Source of the DNA: Thiomonas sp.
Lineage (GTDB): Bacteria; Pseudomonadota; Gammaproteobacteria; Burkholderiales; Burkholderiaceae_C
Direction of reading: 5' to 3'
Assembly: GCA_027311065.1 (NCBI GenBank)
Contig: DAICZP010000117.1
Coordinates: forward strand, 45,923 to 109,922
DNA: 64,000 bases
Made by a program: the position numbers and the translations under genes. Position 1 is the stretch's first letter. Each line of letters starts with the position of its first letter. Of the stretch, positions 11,253-21,484 are shown in pieces. The notes under the pieces were generated by a model. It worked only from the letters and a program-made list of their open reading frames with translations, did no database searches and had not been told where the DNA came from.

Positions 11253-11663
11253 ATGGAACGTCGCCGATTCGTACGCACCGCGCTGAGCGGGGCTGCTGCC
11301 GCTGCAACGGCTTTCGCAATTCCGGCGGGGGCGAATGCCGCCGAGGCGGACAACCTCACCAACATTGTTTTCACCGAGGAGGATCCGGGTCATTTTGCCA
11401 AGCTTGCCGGCTTGCATGTCCCCAAAGTCGAAGTCTCCGGCAACACACTCAACGTCACAACGCCGCATCCGATGAGCGAAGCGCACTACATCGTCAGCCA
11501 TACGGTGGTGCTTGAAGGGGGAAAGTTCCTCGACCGCAAAACCTTCAGCTGGAAAGACAAGCCGACGTCCACGCACCAGTTGCCGGACGGATTCAAAGGC
11601 AAGATCACCGTCACCAGCACCTGCAACCTTCATGATTGGTGGCTGAAGGATCTGACCGTCTGA
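11253..11663 (+). CDS. Tat-exported superoxide reductase-like (desulfoferrodoxin/neelaredoxin-type) protein
   Basis: Twin-Arg leader [16 protein letters not shown] Fe-ligand set AGLHVP...[16 protein letters not shown]...CNLHDWW. Confidence 0.85.
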   Translation: MERRRFVRTALSGAAAAATAFAIPAGANAAEADNLTNIVFTEEDPGHFAKLAGLHVPKVEVSGNTLNVTTPHPMSEAHYIVSHTVVLEGGKFLDRKTFSWKDKPTSTHQLPDGFKGKITVTSTCNLHDWWLKDLTV

Positions 11664-11678
11664 TCATCGACCGTCGGA

Positions 11679-11713
11679 AATGACTTCGAGGCCACGCGGC
11701 CTTGGAGGTCATT
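11679..11713. terminator. Candidate bidirectional terminator-like hairpin between convergent genes
   Basis: Inverted repeat AATGACTTCGAGGCC-acgc-GGCCTTGGAGGTCATT at the end of two convergent ORFs; no clear U-tract. Confidence 0.45.
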
Positions 11714-12458
11714 GCCCCGGATCGTTGTCGGGGGTGGTCGGCAAATGCCGATCACCAGCCAGACGGCCGTCCACGAGATCGACGATGCGCCCGCAACGCT
11801 GCGCGAGTCGTGGATCATGCGTGACCACCAGCACGGCACATCCAAATGCCTGGTTGAAACGCCGCAGCAACGCGAACACGTCATCCGCGCTGCGCGTGTC
11901 GAGATTGCCGGTTGGCTCGTCGGCGAGGACCAGCGGCGGGCGCGTCAACAAGGCGCGCGCGATCGCCACACGCTGCTGCTGCCCTCCGGAAAGCTCCGAT
12001 GGGCGCTTGCCCGCATGCGCTTCGAGACCGACCGCCTGCAACAACTCCAGCGCCCGGCGTTCGAGTTCGCGGTTACGCGGCGCGCCCTGCACCAGCGCCG
12101 GCATCAGCACATTGTCGAGCACGCTGAAGGCCTGGATGAGATGATGGAACTGGAAAACAAAACCGATCGAACGGCCGCGCAACGCTGTGCGCGCAGCGTC
12201 ATCGAGTGCACGTGTCGGTTTGTCCAGTAGGTAGAGTTCGCCGGATGTCGGCGTATCGAGCAATCCGATGAGATTGAGCATGGTGGTCTTGCCCGAACCG
12301 CTGGGGCCGACCAACGCCGTGAACTCACCGCGCCGAAGCTCGAAGTCGATACCGTGGAGGACCTCGGTTTCCAGTGGTGTGCCCGCCTGATAGGACTTTC
12401 GAAGCTGCTGCAGGCGCAGCACGCTCCCGGCTGGTACGCGGATGTCTGGTTCAGACAT
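11709..12458 (-). CDS. ABC transporter ATP-binding protein (MacB/LolD-like)
   Basis: Walker [34 protein letters not shown]. Confidence 0.95.
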   Translation of the reverse strand: MSEPDIRVPAGSVLRLQQLRKSYQAGTPLETEVLHGIDFELRRGEFTALVGPSGSGKTTMLNLIGLLDTPTSGELYLLDKPTRALDDAARTALRGRSIGFVFQFHHLIQAFSVLDNVLMPALVQGAPRNRELERRALELLQAVGLEAHAGKRPSELSGGQQQRVAIARALLTRPPLVLADEPTGNLDTRSADDVFALLRRFNQAFGCAVLVVTHDPRLAQRCGRIVDLVDGRLAGDRHLPTTPDNDPGQ

Positions 12459-13653
12459 AACGGATCGCCACCACCGGATCAAGACGCGCGGCACGCAGTG
12501 CCGGCAAGACGGCTGCCGCGACGCCGACCACGGTCGCCAGCACCACGGCTTCGACGACGAGCCCCGCCGCCACGGGGACGTAGAAAAGCCCTGGACCCCA
12601 CACGTTGAAGGCATGCACGATGCCCGCTCCGACCGCGGCCCCCACCATGGAGCCTGCGCAACCCACCGCTGCGCCCTCGAGCAGGAAGACGCTCAACACC
12701 CGCACGCGGCTGGCACCCATGGCACGCAGAATGCCGATTTCCCGCGTACGCTGGACGACGCTGACAGCCAGCACACTGGCAATACCGAAGGCTGCCGAGA
12801 GTCCGACAAAAAACCGGATCAACGCGCTCGACAAGGACTGCGAACGCAGGGCATTGAGCAGTTGTGCGTTGGTTGACATCCAGCTCTCGGATTTCAGTCC
12901 GGTCAGCGCGGCGATACGCGTGGCGATGGACTCCGCATCGAAAATGTTCTGCGTCGTCAGATCAATCTCCGTGACCCCGCCCGGCAATCCAAGCAACGAC
13001 TGTGCCGGCTTGAGCCCCATGTAGACATATCGCTCGTCGAGGTCTCGCACCCCGAGGCTGAACACGCCGGCAACGTCGAATACCTGGGATCCGCCGGCGG
13101 CCCCCTGCACGCGCAGCTTGTCGCCGAGGCGCAGCCCCAGATCCTGCGCGAGGCGATCGCCCACCAGGATGCGTCTCGCTCCGACGTCCAGGCGGCCTTG
13201 CACGATATGGCGATCGAGCGGAATGACGCGCACATATTTCCGCGGGGCAATCCCCAGGACAGCAATGGCGCGCACAGCCGTACCACGCTGCGCGAACGCG
13301 GGGCCGCTGATGAGTGGCGATGCCGCCGCGATTCCCGGCAAACTCTGCAACACACCCAGCACGCCGGGCCAGTTATTGATCGCACGCAGACGCTGCGGGC
13401 GGGCATCCACGGCGCGCAGATCGACACTGTTGCGCGGCACCGGCGGCGCCATCGGGACGAGGTCAGGCGCCGACACCACAATGTGCGGCTGGGTCCCGAG
13501 GGTACGCTCCACAATGTTGCTTTGCAGCCCGTCCACCAAGGCGGTAATGAACACAATCACAGCCGCACCAACCGCGACGCCGCCGATGATCAACAGCGTC
13601 TGCGCTTTACCGTCCCGCAGAAAATGGAATGCGATCCGCCAGGACAGTCCCAT
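12451..13653 (-). CDS. ABC transporter permease (FtsX/MacB/LolC-E-like)
   Basis: N-terminal TM, large extracytoplasmic domain, C-terminal [33 protein letters not shown]. Confidence 0.93.
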   Translation of the reverse strand: MGLSWRIAFHFLRDGKAQTLLIIGGVAVGAAVIVFITALVDGLQSNIVERTLGTQPHIVVSAPDLVPMAPPVPRNSVDLRAVDARPQRLRAINNWPGVLGVLQSLPGIAAASPLISGPAFAQRGTAVRAIAVLGIAPRKYVRVIPLDRHIVQGRLDVGARRILVGDRLAQDLGLRLGDKLRVQGAAGGSQVFDVAGVFSLGVRDLDERYVYMGLKPAQSLLGLPGGVTEIDLTTQNIFDAESIATRIAALTGLKSESWMSTNAQLLNALRSQSLSSALIRFFVGLSAAFGIASVLAVSVVQRTREIGILRAMGASRVRVLSVFLLEGAAVGCAGSMVGAAVGAGIVHAFNVWGPGLFYVPVAAGLVVEAVVLATVVGVAAAVLPALRAARLDPVVAIRYV

Positions 13654-13692
13654 GGTTGTTCGCCGCGCGGCCCCCGTCGTCGGGCGTGCAGG

Positions 13693-14889
13693 TCAACGCG
13701 CGCCGGACGACGCCACGCCCGGAGCCACCGGCAGCGCCTGAAGCTGCGCACGCACACGATCACCGTCACGTACCGAACGTGCGGTGATCACGACATCCCC
13801 AGACCCCAGACCCTGCACGACTTGCGTGGCCACCAGTCCGCGCAGACCCAGCGTCACCGCGCGCAATTTCGCCTTGCCGCCGCGCAGCACCAGCACCCCG
13901 GCGCGCGCGCCCTGCGGATCGCGCAGCGCGTCGTCCGGAACCACGAACGCGCGCTTCACTGCAGCCGTCAACACATCACAGGACGTGGTCATGTCCTGCC
14001 GCAGCCACGCCGGCGGGTCGTCGACGCGCAAGCGCAGCTCGATGGTGCCACTGGTGGTGTCGACCGCCGGCGCAATGAAGATCAGACGCGCGCCCAGCAC
14101 GCGATCGGGATACCCGTCCGTGATGCAACGCGCGGTTTGACCGAGCGCCAGCTCGTGCAGGTTCTGCTCGTCCACCGGCACCGAAACTTCCGTGTCTCCG
14201 GCGCGCGCCAACGTCAACAGGACCTGGCCGGGGACCACCGTGTCACCGACTTCGACATTGCGCGTAAGCACCTGCCCTGCCACCTCGGCACGCACCTCGG
14301 CGCGGTGCACCACTGCGTCCGCGGCAGCTTCAGCGGCTTGCAGCTGGCGCTGCACGGAGCTTCCCGGAGCGGCCGCATCCCACGCCGCAAGCGCCGCGCG
14401 CTGTTGTTGCGTGGCGGCCTGCTCGGCCTGCTCGGCCTGTTCCAGGGCTTGTTGCGACAACGCACCACTCGACACCTGCGCACGCGCTCGCCGAGCCTGC
14501 GCGCGCGCCAGCGTCAGCGCCGAGTCGGCGCTACGCAGCGCCGCGAGCGCTTGCGGCCGGGTTTGCTGCGTGAACTCCCGCAACGCCGCGCGTGCCTGCG
14601 CAAGCTGCGCCCGCGCCTGATCACTCCGCAGACGCAACAGCACCTGACCACGCACCACGCGCTGCCCGCGCCGAACCAAGCGTTGCACCACGGTGCCGGT
14701 GATCTCGCTGGCGACGTTCACGCGCGAAGGCGTGATCACGTGCCCGGTCGCTACGACTTCCTGCACCAGGGCGCGCGGCAGTACCCGATAGGCTCCGACC
14801 TTCGGGCCCTGCCAGCGCTGCACGCCCCACCAAGCGAGTAGCGCCAGCACAAACACAGTGAACACGGACCAGAGCAGGCGACGAGACAT
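13693..14889 (-). CDS. HlyD/MacA-like periplasmic adaptor (membrane fusion protein)
   Basis: Signal/TM anchor, long Ala/Gln/Arg coiled-coil, lipoyl-like RGQVLLRL / PGQVLLTLA segments. Confidence 0.9.
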   Translation of the reverse strand: MSRRLLWSVFTVFVLALLAWWGVQRWQGPKVGAYRVLPRALVQEVVATGHVITPSRVNVASEITGTVVQRLVRRGQRVVRGQVLLRLRSDQARAQLAQARAALREFTQQTRPQALAALRSADSALTLARAQARRARAQVSSGALSQQALEQAEQAEQAATQQQRAALAAWDAAAPGSSVQRQLQAAEAAADAVVHRAEVRAEVAGQVLTRNVEVGDTVVPGQVLLTLARAGDTEVSVPVDEQNLHELALGQTARCITDGYPDRVLGARLIFIAPAVDTTSGTIELRLRVDDPPAWLRQDMTTSCDVLTAAVKRAFVVPDDALRDPQGARAGVLVLRGGKAKLRAVTLGLRGLVATQVVQGLGSGDVVITARSVRDGDRVRAQLQALPVAPGVASSGAR

Positions 14890-15057
14890 GAAGGATTTCG
14901 TGGGATTCGACGCATTATGCTCGATACGATCGCGTCGCGACTGAATTCCTCAGCAGCGAAAACGACCCTGAACACGGCGGGCTGCAACGAGGCTCGGCCG
15001 ATTTTCAAGCCACGATTCTGGTCACCACCATGTGAATCCTCCACCGCCGAGTCGTGG

Positions 15058-16395
15058 CTATCCAGGATAGCCAGCCCGAACCACGTCACGCAATGCGCGC
15101 ATGCAATCCGCGTCAATGGCGGAGCCGACAAGCCTGTCCATCATCTGCAGGGTTTCCTCAGCAGGTACCGCCGAACGGTAGGGACGATCGGCGGAAATCG
15201 CGTCGAAAATATCGGCAACCGTGATGATCCGGGTTTCCAGCGCAATCGCCTCGGCCGTCAGGCCGCGCGGATAGCCTTGCCCGTCGAGACGCTCGTGATG
15301 TGCACCCGCAATCACCGCCAGTTCCGCAAAGGGCGTCAGGCGTGCAAGGATCTGCTCGGTATACACCGGGTGCATGCGCACGGAGGTCCATTCGGAGGCA
15401 TCGAGCTTGGCGGGCTTGTCAAGGATGCAATTGCTGACTCCGAGTTTGCCGAGGTCATGGAGCAAGGATCCGCGACGCATCCAGCGGCGCCGTGCGGCAT
15501 CGATTCCGAGATTCTCGGCAACGAGATCGCCATACAGCGCGACGCGCGTACTGTGCCCGGCCGTATAGGGACTCTTGGCATCGATGATGTTGCCGAATGC
15601 TTCCGCAATGGCATCGAGGTAGTCTTCATCGATAGGCACCTCATGTCCCTGGGGTTCCATGCTCCGCACCCGTGCCGCCAGGTCATCGGCACGCAGCCCT
15701 TCCCAGAAATCGGCGCCGGCCGCAACCGCGTCGAAGGCCGCCACAAGATCCGGATCAAGCCAGCTTCCGCTGCGCCTGTGGACTTCATCGCGCGCCGCCG
15801 CCTGTCCTCCCCCGACGTGGAAGACGTCCACCACCTGCGCCAGCAGGGCAACGCGCGCAAACAGCGGAATGGCATCCCCCTGCAATCGATCGGGTCGTCC
15901 GCTGCCGTCCCAATGTTCATCGAGGGCATGCACGCCTTCGGCCACCGCATTCGAAAAACGCAACTGACGCGCAATGTCGGCGCCGCGCTGGCAACGCGTG
16001 GCGATGAGCTCGTCGCGCATCGCCCCCCCTTTCTGAAAGACGTCGATCACGGCGCGAAAACGCTCGGCCATCCCGGATCGCAAGCCGGTGTGGCTCAGGA
16101 CAAAGCGCACGACTTCGGGAAGCGATCCACCAACGCGCTTGAAATCATGCTTGAAGCCGAGATCATCAGCCAGATAGAGTTGGCAGATCCGTGCCGCGTT
16201 GCTGCTGCAACCCAGATCTTTCAGGAGCAGGGTGTAATACAAGTCCCAGCGCTGGCGCCCGTGCAGGTTCAGGGCATCCGCGATGTGCATGCCGATGTAG
16301 GCGCAGCGCTGGCAATGTCCGGGAGGTTGCCCCTCGGTAAGGTCAAGGGCGTAGCTCAGTGCGCCAAGGACTTCAGCCAGCTTGAGACGATGCAT
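15058..16395 (-). CDS. HD-GYP domain c-di-GMP phosphodiesterase-type protein
   Basis: YTAGHSTRVALYGDLVAENLG...LLHDLGKLGVSN...HHERLDGQGYPRGL; degenerate N-terminal HD-like half. Confidence 0.92.
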   Translation of the reverse strand: MHRLKLAEVLGALSYALDLTEGQPPGHCQRCAYIGMHIADALNLHGRQRWDLYYTLLLKDLGCSSNAARICQLYLADDLGFKHDFKRVGGSLPEVVRFVLSHTGLRSGMAERFRAVIDVFQKGGAMRDELIATRCQRGADIARQLRFSNAVAEGVHALDEHWDGSGRPDRLQGDAIPLFARVALLAQVVDVFHVGGGQAAARDEVHRRSGSWLDPDLVAAFDAVAAGADFWEGLRADDLAARVRSMEPQGHEVPIDEDYLDAIAEAFGNIIDAKSPYTAGHSTRVALYGDLVAENLGIDAARRRWMRRGSLLHDLGKLGVSNCILDKPAKLDASEWTSVRMHPVYTEQILARLTPFAELAVIAGAHHERLDGQGYPRGLTAEAIALETRIITVADIFDAISADRPYRSAVPAEETLQMMDRLVGSAIDADCMRALRDVVRAGYPG

Positions 16396-16457
16396 CGAAT
16401 CCTCCAGGGATGCGGCGTTGACCCGGCGGCAGAATAACGCACCAGCAAGACATTCCT

Positions 16458-18698
16458 TCAGTGCCGGCTGTGACCCGCGGCCGCGCGCTGCGCCAGTCGT
16501 TGCTCGAACTCGACCACCGGCAACGGACGATCGAAATGGAAGCCCTGTGCCTCGTCGCAACCGAGCGCCTGCAAATGCAGCATGGTGGCGGCGTCCTCGA
16601 CCCCCTCGGCGACGACAACCAGGTTCAGCGCATGCGCCATGCTGATGACGGCGCTCACAATTGCCGCGGCGTCTGCGTCGTCGGTCAACTCACGCACGAA
16701 CGCCTGGTCAATCTTGAGACGATCGACTTCGAGGCGCCGCAGATACGCCAGACTGGAATAGCCAGTGCCAAAATCGTCGATCGACAGGCACGTACCCGTG
16801 CCTTTGAGATCCATGAATGCCGTGCGCATGGCGGCGTCGTCATCCATGAACACGGATTCCGTCAATTCGAGATCCAGCTGCGTGGGTGACAGTCCGTGCC
16901 GCTGCAGCGCCGCATCGACAAGGGCCGCAAAACCGCCACGGCGCATCTGCACGGCGGATACATTGACACTGACACGCAGGTCGCGATGTCCGAGCGCCGC
17001 CCATCGAGCCGCATCGGCGCAGGCCGTGTCGATCACCCAGGCGCCGATGTCAACGATCAAGCCGGTGCGCTCGGCAATACCGATGAACACGCCCGGCGCA
17101 ATCAGGCCGCGGTCGGGGTCACGCCAGCGCAGCAGTGCCTCGGCACCGACAAGCCGACCTGTCGTGAGGTCGATTTGCGGCTGGTAATGGAGTTCAAATT
17201 CCCGCTTGGCAAGGGCACGACGCAAGTCCTGGGCGATGCGGAAGTGCTCGCGTGCGGTGTCGTTCGCCTTCGTCCTGGCGTAGCGCACGATGTTCTTGCC
17301 AGCAGCCTTCGCCTGCTCCAGCGCGGACGTTGCCTGCGCCAGCAGTTGATCGAAATTCGCAGCGTCATCAGGGTATTGGGCAACCCCCTGAGACGCCGAA
17401 AGCGACAGCACCCGACCATCGATGAACAGCGGAATTCCCACCGATGCGGCCAGGCGTGCGCACAACGCCGCGAGCGCGCCCAGCTCAGCGGCTGGGGTCA
17501 TGACAAGGAATTCATCCGCATTCCAGCGACATGCGCTGTCGGCCGCGCCCAGCACCTCGCGTAATCGGCGCGCCGTCTCGTTGAGGACGCGATCGCCGGC
17601 GGCAAGCCCCAGCAGGGCGTTGACGCTGCGGAAGTCATCCATATTCAGGCACACCAGTGCGAACGCGACCCCGCTTTCGATGCGCCCCTCGCAACGCGTG
17701 CGAAACACGGTCCGGTTCGGGAGTCCACTCAGGGCATCGTGGGTCGAGAGGTGCTGAATGGCGCTTTCGGCGGCTTTCGCCGAGCTGAGGTCAGTGAATA
17801 CGCCAACGTAGTTCAGGATCCGACCGTCGGCTCCCGGGATGGCCTTGATGGACAACCACGCAGGGAAAACCTCGCCGTCCTTGCGCCGATTCCAGATCTC
17901 TCCACTCCATGCGCCCGCATCGGAAAGGTCTTGCCACATCGACGCGTAGAACGCCTCCGGATGCAGTCCGGAGGCAAAGAGTGCGGGCGTGCGCCCGATC
18001 AGTGCATCGCGCGTGTAGCCGAGGATCCGCTGCATGCTCGGGTTCACTTCGACGATCAATTGCTCTGCATCGGTGACCACCATCCCTTCCTCGGCCGCTT
18101 CAAACGCACGGCCGTAGAGTCGCAGGCTGTCCTGCCACTGCGCATGCGAGAGCACGATCCCGATCAGGGTCGCGCCGGTGTCGAGCAGCTTGCGGTGGAA
18201 CGCGGCTGGCGACCGATGCTCGAAACTTGACAACGCAAAAGTGCCGATGATGTTGTCGTCAGGACCGAGAACCGGCACCGACCAGCACGAGCATAGATTG
18301 AAGTCGTATGCGACTTCACGCAAATCGCTCCAGCGCGGATCCGCGAAGGTGTTACTGACGAACTGGGGCGCTCCACGGTAGATGACATTGCCGCACGATC
18401 CACCCCCGGGCCCCGGCACCAAGCCATTGAGGCGTCGCACGGCGGCGTCCGGAACGCTTGGCGACACGTAGACATACAGCTTGCCATCGACCCGATCCTG
18501 CAGCATCACCGTCGCCACGGCGTTCGGCAGCAGCATTTCGGCCAGATGACAAATGTCCACAACCATGCTGCGCGAATCGCCACGGCTCAGCACGGCCCGG
18601 AGAATCGACTGCTGGAAGTCGAGAATCGCCTCCTGCTCGTCCGCTGCGAGGATGGTCAAGTTCGATGCCGCATGGGTTTCGACCGCTTGCGCTTTCAC
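16458..18698 (-). CDS. GAF-PAS-GGDEF(degenerate)-EAL protein
   Basis: EAL motif VGAEALLRWRDPD and DDFGTGYSSLAYLRRL intact; GGDEF position reads CRWNADEFLVM. Confidence 0.94.
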   Translation of the reverse strand: MKAQAVETHAASNLTILAADEQEAILDFQQSILRAVLSRGDSRSMVVDICHLAEMLLPNAVATVMLQDRVDGKLYVYVSPSVPDAAVRRLNGLVPGPGGGSCGNVIYRGAPQFVSNTFADPRWSDLREVAYDFNLCSCWSVPVLGPDDNIIGTFALSSFEHRSPAAFHRKLLDTGATLIGIVLSHAQWQDSLRLYGRAFEAAEEGMVVTDAEQLIVEVNPSMQRILGYTRDALIGRTPALFASGLHPEAFYASMWQDLSDAGAWSGEIWNRRKDGEVFPAWLSIKAIPGADGRILNYVGVFTDLSSAKAAESAIQHLSTHDALSGLPNRTVFRTRCEGRIESGVAFALVCLNMDDFRSVNALLGLAAGDRVLNETARRLREVLGAADSACRWNADEFLVMTPAAELGALAALCARLAASVGIPLFIDGRVLSLSASQGVAQYPDDAANFDQLLAQATSALEQAKAAGKNIVRYARTKANDTAREHFRIAQDLRRALAKREFELHYQPQIDLTTGRLVGAEALLRWRDPDRGLIAPGVFIGIAERTGLIVDIGAWVIDTACADAARWAALGHRDLRVSVNVSAVQMRRGGFAALVDAALQRHGLSPTQLDLELTESVFMDDDAAMRTAFMDLKGTGTCLSIDDFGTGYSSLAYLRRLEVDRLKIDQAFVRELTDDADAAAIVSAVISMAHALNLVVVAEGVEDAATMLHLQALGCDEAQGFHFDRPLPVVEFEQRLAQRAAAGHSRH

Positions 18699-18806
18699 GA
18701 TGCTCCCGACCCCACAATGCCACGCACAATCAATGAAGGGCGGCGTATGGATGAATGAAGTTTACATCCTGTGCGCTGCCATCACGACATCGGCGGTCTG
18801 CGGGCG

Positions 18807-20414
18807 TCAGGCAGCCGCCCCGGCGAAACACCACCACGCCTCGCGGTCATGCTTGCGCAGCTTGGCCCGGTACATGGCGGCGTCGGCGCGGCGCAGCAGC
18901 TCACCCACGGTGGTGGCATCATGCGGATACAAGGCCAGACCGAGGGTCATCCCCACCGTCGCCTGCGCACCGGCGCCGAGTTCAAACGGTGTCTCGATGG
19001 TGGCGTGCAAGCGCGACAGGCCCGCTTCGATGGTGGCTGCGTCGTCATCGGGGCCGAGATCATCGAGCACACAGACGAATTCGTCACCCCCGAGGCGCGC
19101 CACGAAATCGCCGCCACGGATACCGCCGCGCAGGCGAAGCGCGAAGTCGCGCAGCAAGGCGTCACCCGCCTCATGTCCGTATCGATCGTTGATGTTCTTG
19201 AAGTCATCCAGATCGAGCAGTCCGATGGCGAGGCCGGCGCCATGGCGGCGCGCCCGCTCGATCGCGCGTGGCACATACTCCTCGATGGCCAGTCTGTTGG
19301 GGAGGCCGGTCAGCGCATCGGTCCGCGCCAGCGTCGATTCGGCGCGCTGCAGCGACTGGATGCGTGCCTTCAGATCAAGCTCATCGAGCCCATGACCCAG
19401 CAACGCGGCGATGCGCGCACACGCTTCGACGGTTTGCTCGTCGAAAGTCCCGCGCCGGGGCGAGCCAAGGGTCAAGACGCCCCAGATGTTTCCACCGCGC
19501 TTGATGGGAACGGCCAGCGCACTCAGCCAGCGGTTCTGCGCCAGGCCCTCGTGCCAATGCGCGAGCAGCGGGTCGGCCAGGGTATCGTTGCTGTACAGCA
19601 GTTGCTCACCGGTCCATGCGCGCACCGTCATCGACGATTCGTACTCCCGGGTCAGGCGCGGCCGCGCGGCATGCACCTGAGCCACACCTTCGCCGAAAAG
19701 CGCAAGCACGTCGAACATGGGGCGGTCGGCGCCGGGTCGCCCGATCCATGCTGCATGAAACAGCGTTTCCTGGACGATCTTGCTGCACAGGCTGTCAAGC
19801 ATTTCCTGCTCGCTGCGGCTTTGGATCAGTACGTCGCCCGAGTGCAGCAAGGCGCGGTGCAGCTTTTGCAGGTTCGCCAACTGCTGGCGTTGACGCAGCA
19901 GATCGAAGCTACGCTGCACCAGCGTTTCGGTCAGCTGGTTGACAGCTTCAGCCATCCGCAGCTGGGAGAGATCGCCAGCAGGAGTGGGGTCGCCGGAGGC
20001 GAGCGCCTGAATGTGATGTCCCAGCTGCGCGTCGACGCCCGCGACATGGTGCAAAAGCCATTGCCCAAGAAAGGTTATAACGTCCAGCATCACGTCGACG
20101 GGCTGCTCCCCCGCCACCGCGCGGGCTTCGCCGAGGAACGCCTCGAAACGCGCATGCGCGCGCAAATGCATGTCTCGATGCGCGGGGTCGATCGGGAGAC
20201 GCCGCATGAGCGCGGCCTCATCGCGGAAGTGTTCACGCGCGTAAACGATCAGTTCCGCCATCAATGCGTCGGCATCGGCCTGCACCATGCCGTGCGCGTG
20301 GCCGCGCACGGCAGCGTTGAACGCTTCGAACAGGCGCTGGTGCTGCGCATCGACGAGGCTATCGCCGATCGCGATCGACGGGCCCCACTGCAGATCGGGT
20401 AGTTCTTGCACCAT
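18807..20414 (-). CDS. Bacteriohemerythrin-GAF-GGDEF diguanylate cyclase
   Basis: Hemerythrin-like HQRLFE...HFRDEAALMRR...H...; GAF; FVARLGGDEFVCV. Confidence 0.93.
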   Translation of the reverse strand: MVQELPDLQWGPSIAIGDSLVDAQHQRLFEAFNAAVRGHAHGMVQADADALMAELIVYAREHFRDEAALMRRLPIDPAHRDMHLRAHARFEAFLGEARAVAGEQPVDVMLDVITFLGQWLLHHVAGVDAQLGHHIQALASGDPTPAGDLSQLRMAEAVNQLTETLVQRSFDLLRQRQQLANLQKLHRALLHSGDVLIQSRSEQEMLDSLCSKIVQETLFHAAWIGRPGADRPMFDVLALFGEGVAQVHAARPRLTREYESSMTVRAWTGEQLLYSNDTLADPLLAHWHEGLAQNRWLSALAVPIKRGGNIWGVLTLGSPRRGTFDEQTVEACARIAALLGHGLDELDLKARIQSLQRAESTLARTDALTGLPNRLAIEEYVPRAIERARRHGAGLAIGLLDLDDFKNINDRYGHEAGDALLRDFALRLRGGIRGGDFVARLGGDEFVCVLDDLGPDDDAATIEAGLSRLHATIETPFELGAGAQATVGMTLGLALYPHDATTVGELLRRADAAMYRAKLRKHDREAWWCFAGAAA

Positions 20415-20535
20415 GGTCAAAGGCTCTTGAACACTCCTCCGGCGAAGGACGACGTCAACTCTTGCTGCAATATAAACGTTTCTGCTGCCGCCGAGATGTA
20501 TCCGTACGCGACAGAATGTGCGTACGGCAGCGCCG

Positions 20536-21450
20536 TCAGAGACCGCTCGGTACCCGATGCGATTGCAAGTCGGCACGCATGCGCGCATCTTCGGCGAGCA
20601 AGGACGCACGCTGCGTCGCCTGCATGGGCGCCGCGTCCACGTCCTGGTCCACTTGCGTCAGGTCGGCCAGGGCTGCGTCCCATTGCCCGAGGTGCGAATG
20701 CGCGGCGATGGCAATGCGGGCAAACGCGCGGCGCTTGGGCAGTGTGTCCATTGCCGTGAACTGGCTGACGTAACGATCCGTGAAACGCGCGACAACAGCG
20801 TCCTGGCCATGGGCCAGCAGGCCTTGCAGGACGCGATGCAGGCTGACCGCGTCGGCGCGCGGTTGCAGCAGCGCGGCAAGACGCTGCGTTGCCGCTGCCG
20901 CGTTGCCATGGGCGTATTGCTGCAACGCCTCAAGCGCCTCCATGCGTTCCCGCGCCACGGGGTCAAGCCTTCCCGCCAGCGGCGCACATTGCGCACGCGC
21001 CTGCCGGGTCACGTCCTCGGATGGCGCGGACGCGAAAAAGGCGGTATCCAGAGCCACGTGGCAGGCCGCGCGCTGACGCGCCCCCCGGGTGACGGAGCGC
21101 AACGGAACCTGGACCACCAGGAGCAGCAGCAACGCGCCAGCGACGGTGAACTGGCGCCCCTGACGCCAGAGCCCGATCAGTAGAAGCGCAAGGGACAACG
21201 CCGCCGTGACAAGTCCGAGCCCCGGCAATCCGGCGTGCAAGGCCAGATTGAAATTCAGCGGGTAGCCGAGTAGGGCTCCCGCGGCCATGACCAGTCCCGT
21301 CCAGGGGGCGACGAAGGCCTGCGCGGACGCGTGGATGGAGGGCGCCAGGACCGTGACAGCGACCAGGTTGCACAGATAGAGCGTCATGCCGGCAAGCATT
21401 CCGCCCACCACGGCGCGCGCGACCGCGCGTCCGACCGTTGCCTGCTTCAT
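20536..21450 (-). CDS. Hypothetical membrane protein
   Basis: At least three N-terminal TM segments (LAGMTLYLCNLVAVTVL; LVTAALSLALLLIGL; VAGALLLLLVVQVPL) and a soluble helical C-terminus. Confidence 0.75.
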   Translation of the reverse strand: MKQATVGRAVARAVVGGMLAGMTLYLCNLVAVTVLAPSIHASAQAFVAPWTGLVMAAGALLGYPLNFNLALHAGLPGLGLVTAALSLALLLIGLWRQGRQFTVAGALLLLLVVQVPLRSVTRGARQRAACHVALDTAFFASAPSEDVTRQARAQCAPLAGRLDPVARERMEALEALQQYAHGNAAAATQRLAALLQPRADAVSLHRVLQGLLAHGQDAVVARFTDRYVSQFTAMDTLPKRRAFARIAIAAHSHLGQWDAALADLTQVDQDVDAAPMQATQRASLLAEDARMRADLQSHRVPSGL

Positions 21451-21484
21451 CCGGTTTTGATCCTGTGTGTTGTGTGCATGCAGA

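Noticed and set aside
13198-14841. 547-aa plus-strand ORF
   Set aside because: Antisense to the ABC permease and HlyD-like genes; His/Arg/Gln-rich shadow translation.
14917-16437. 506-aa plus-strand ORF
   Set aside because: Antisense to the HD-GYP gene, which has clear catalytic motifs.
18771-20402. 543-aa plus-strand ORF
   Set aside because: Antisense to the hemerythrin-GGDEF gene; no domain features.
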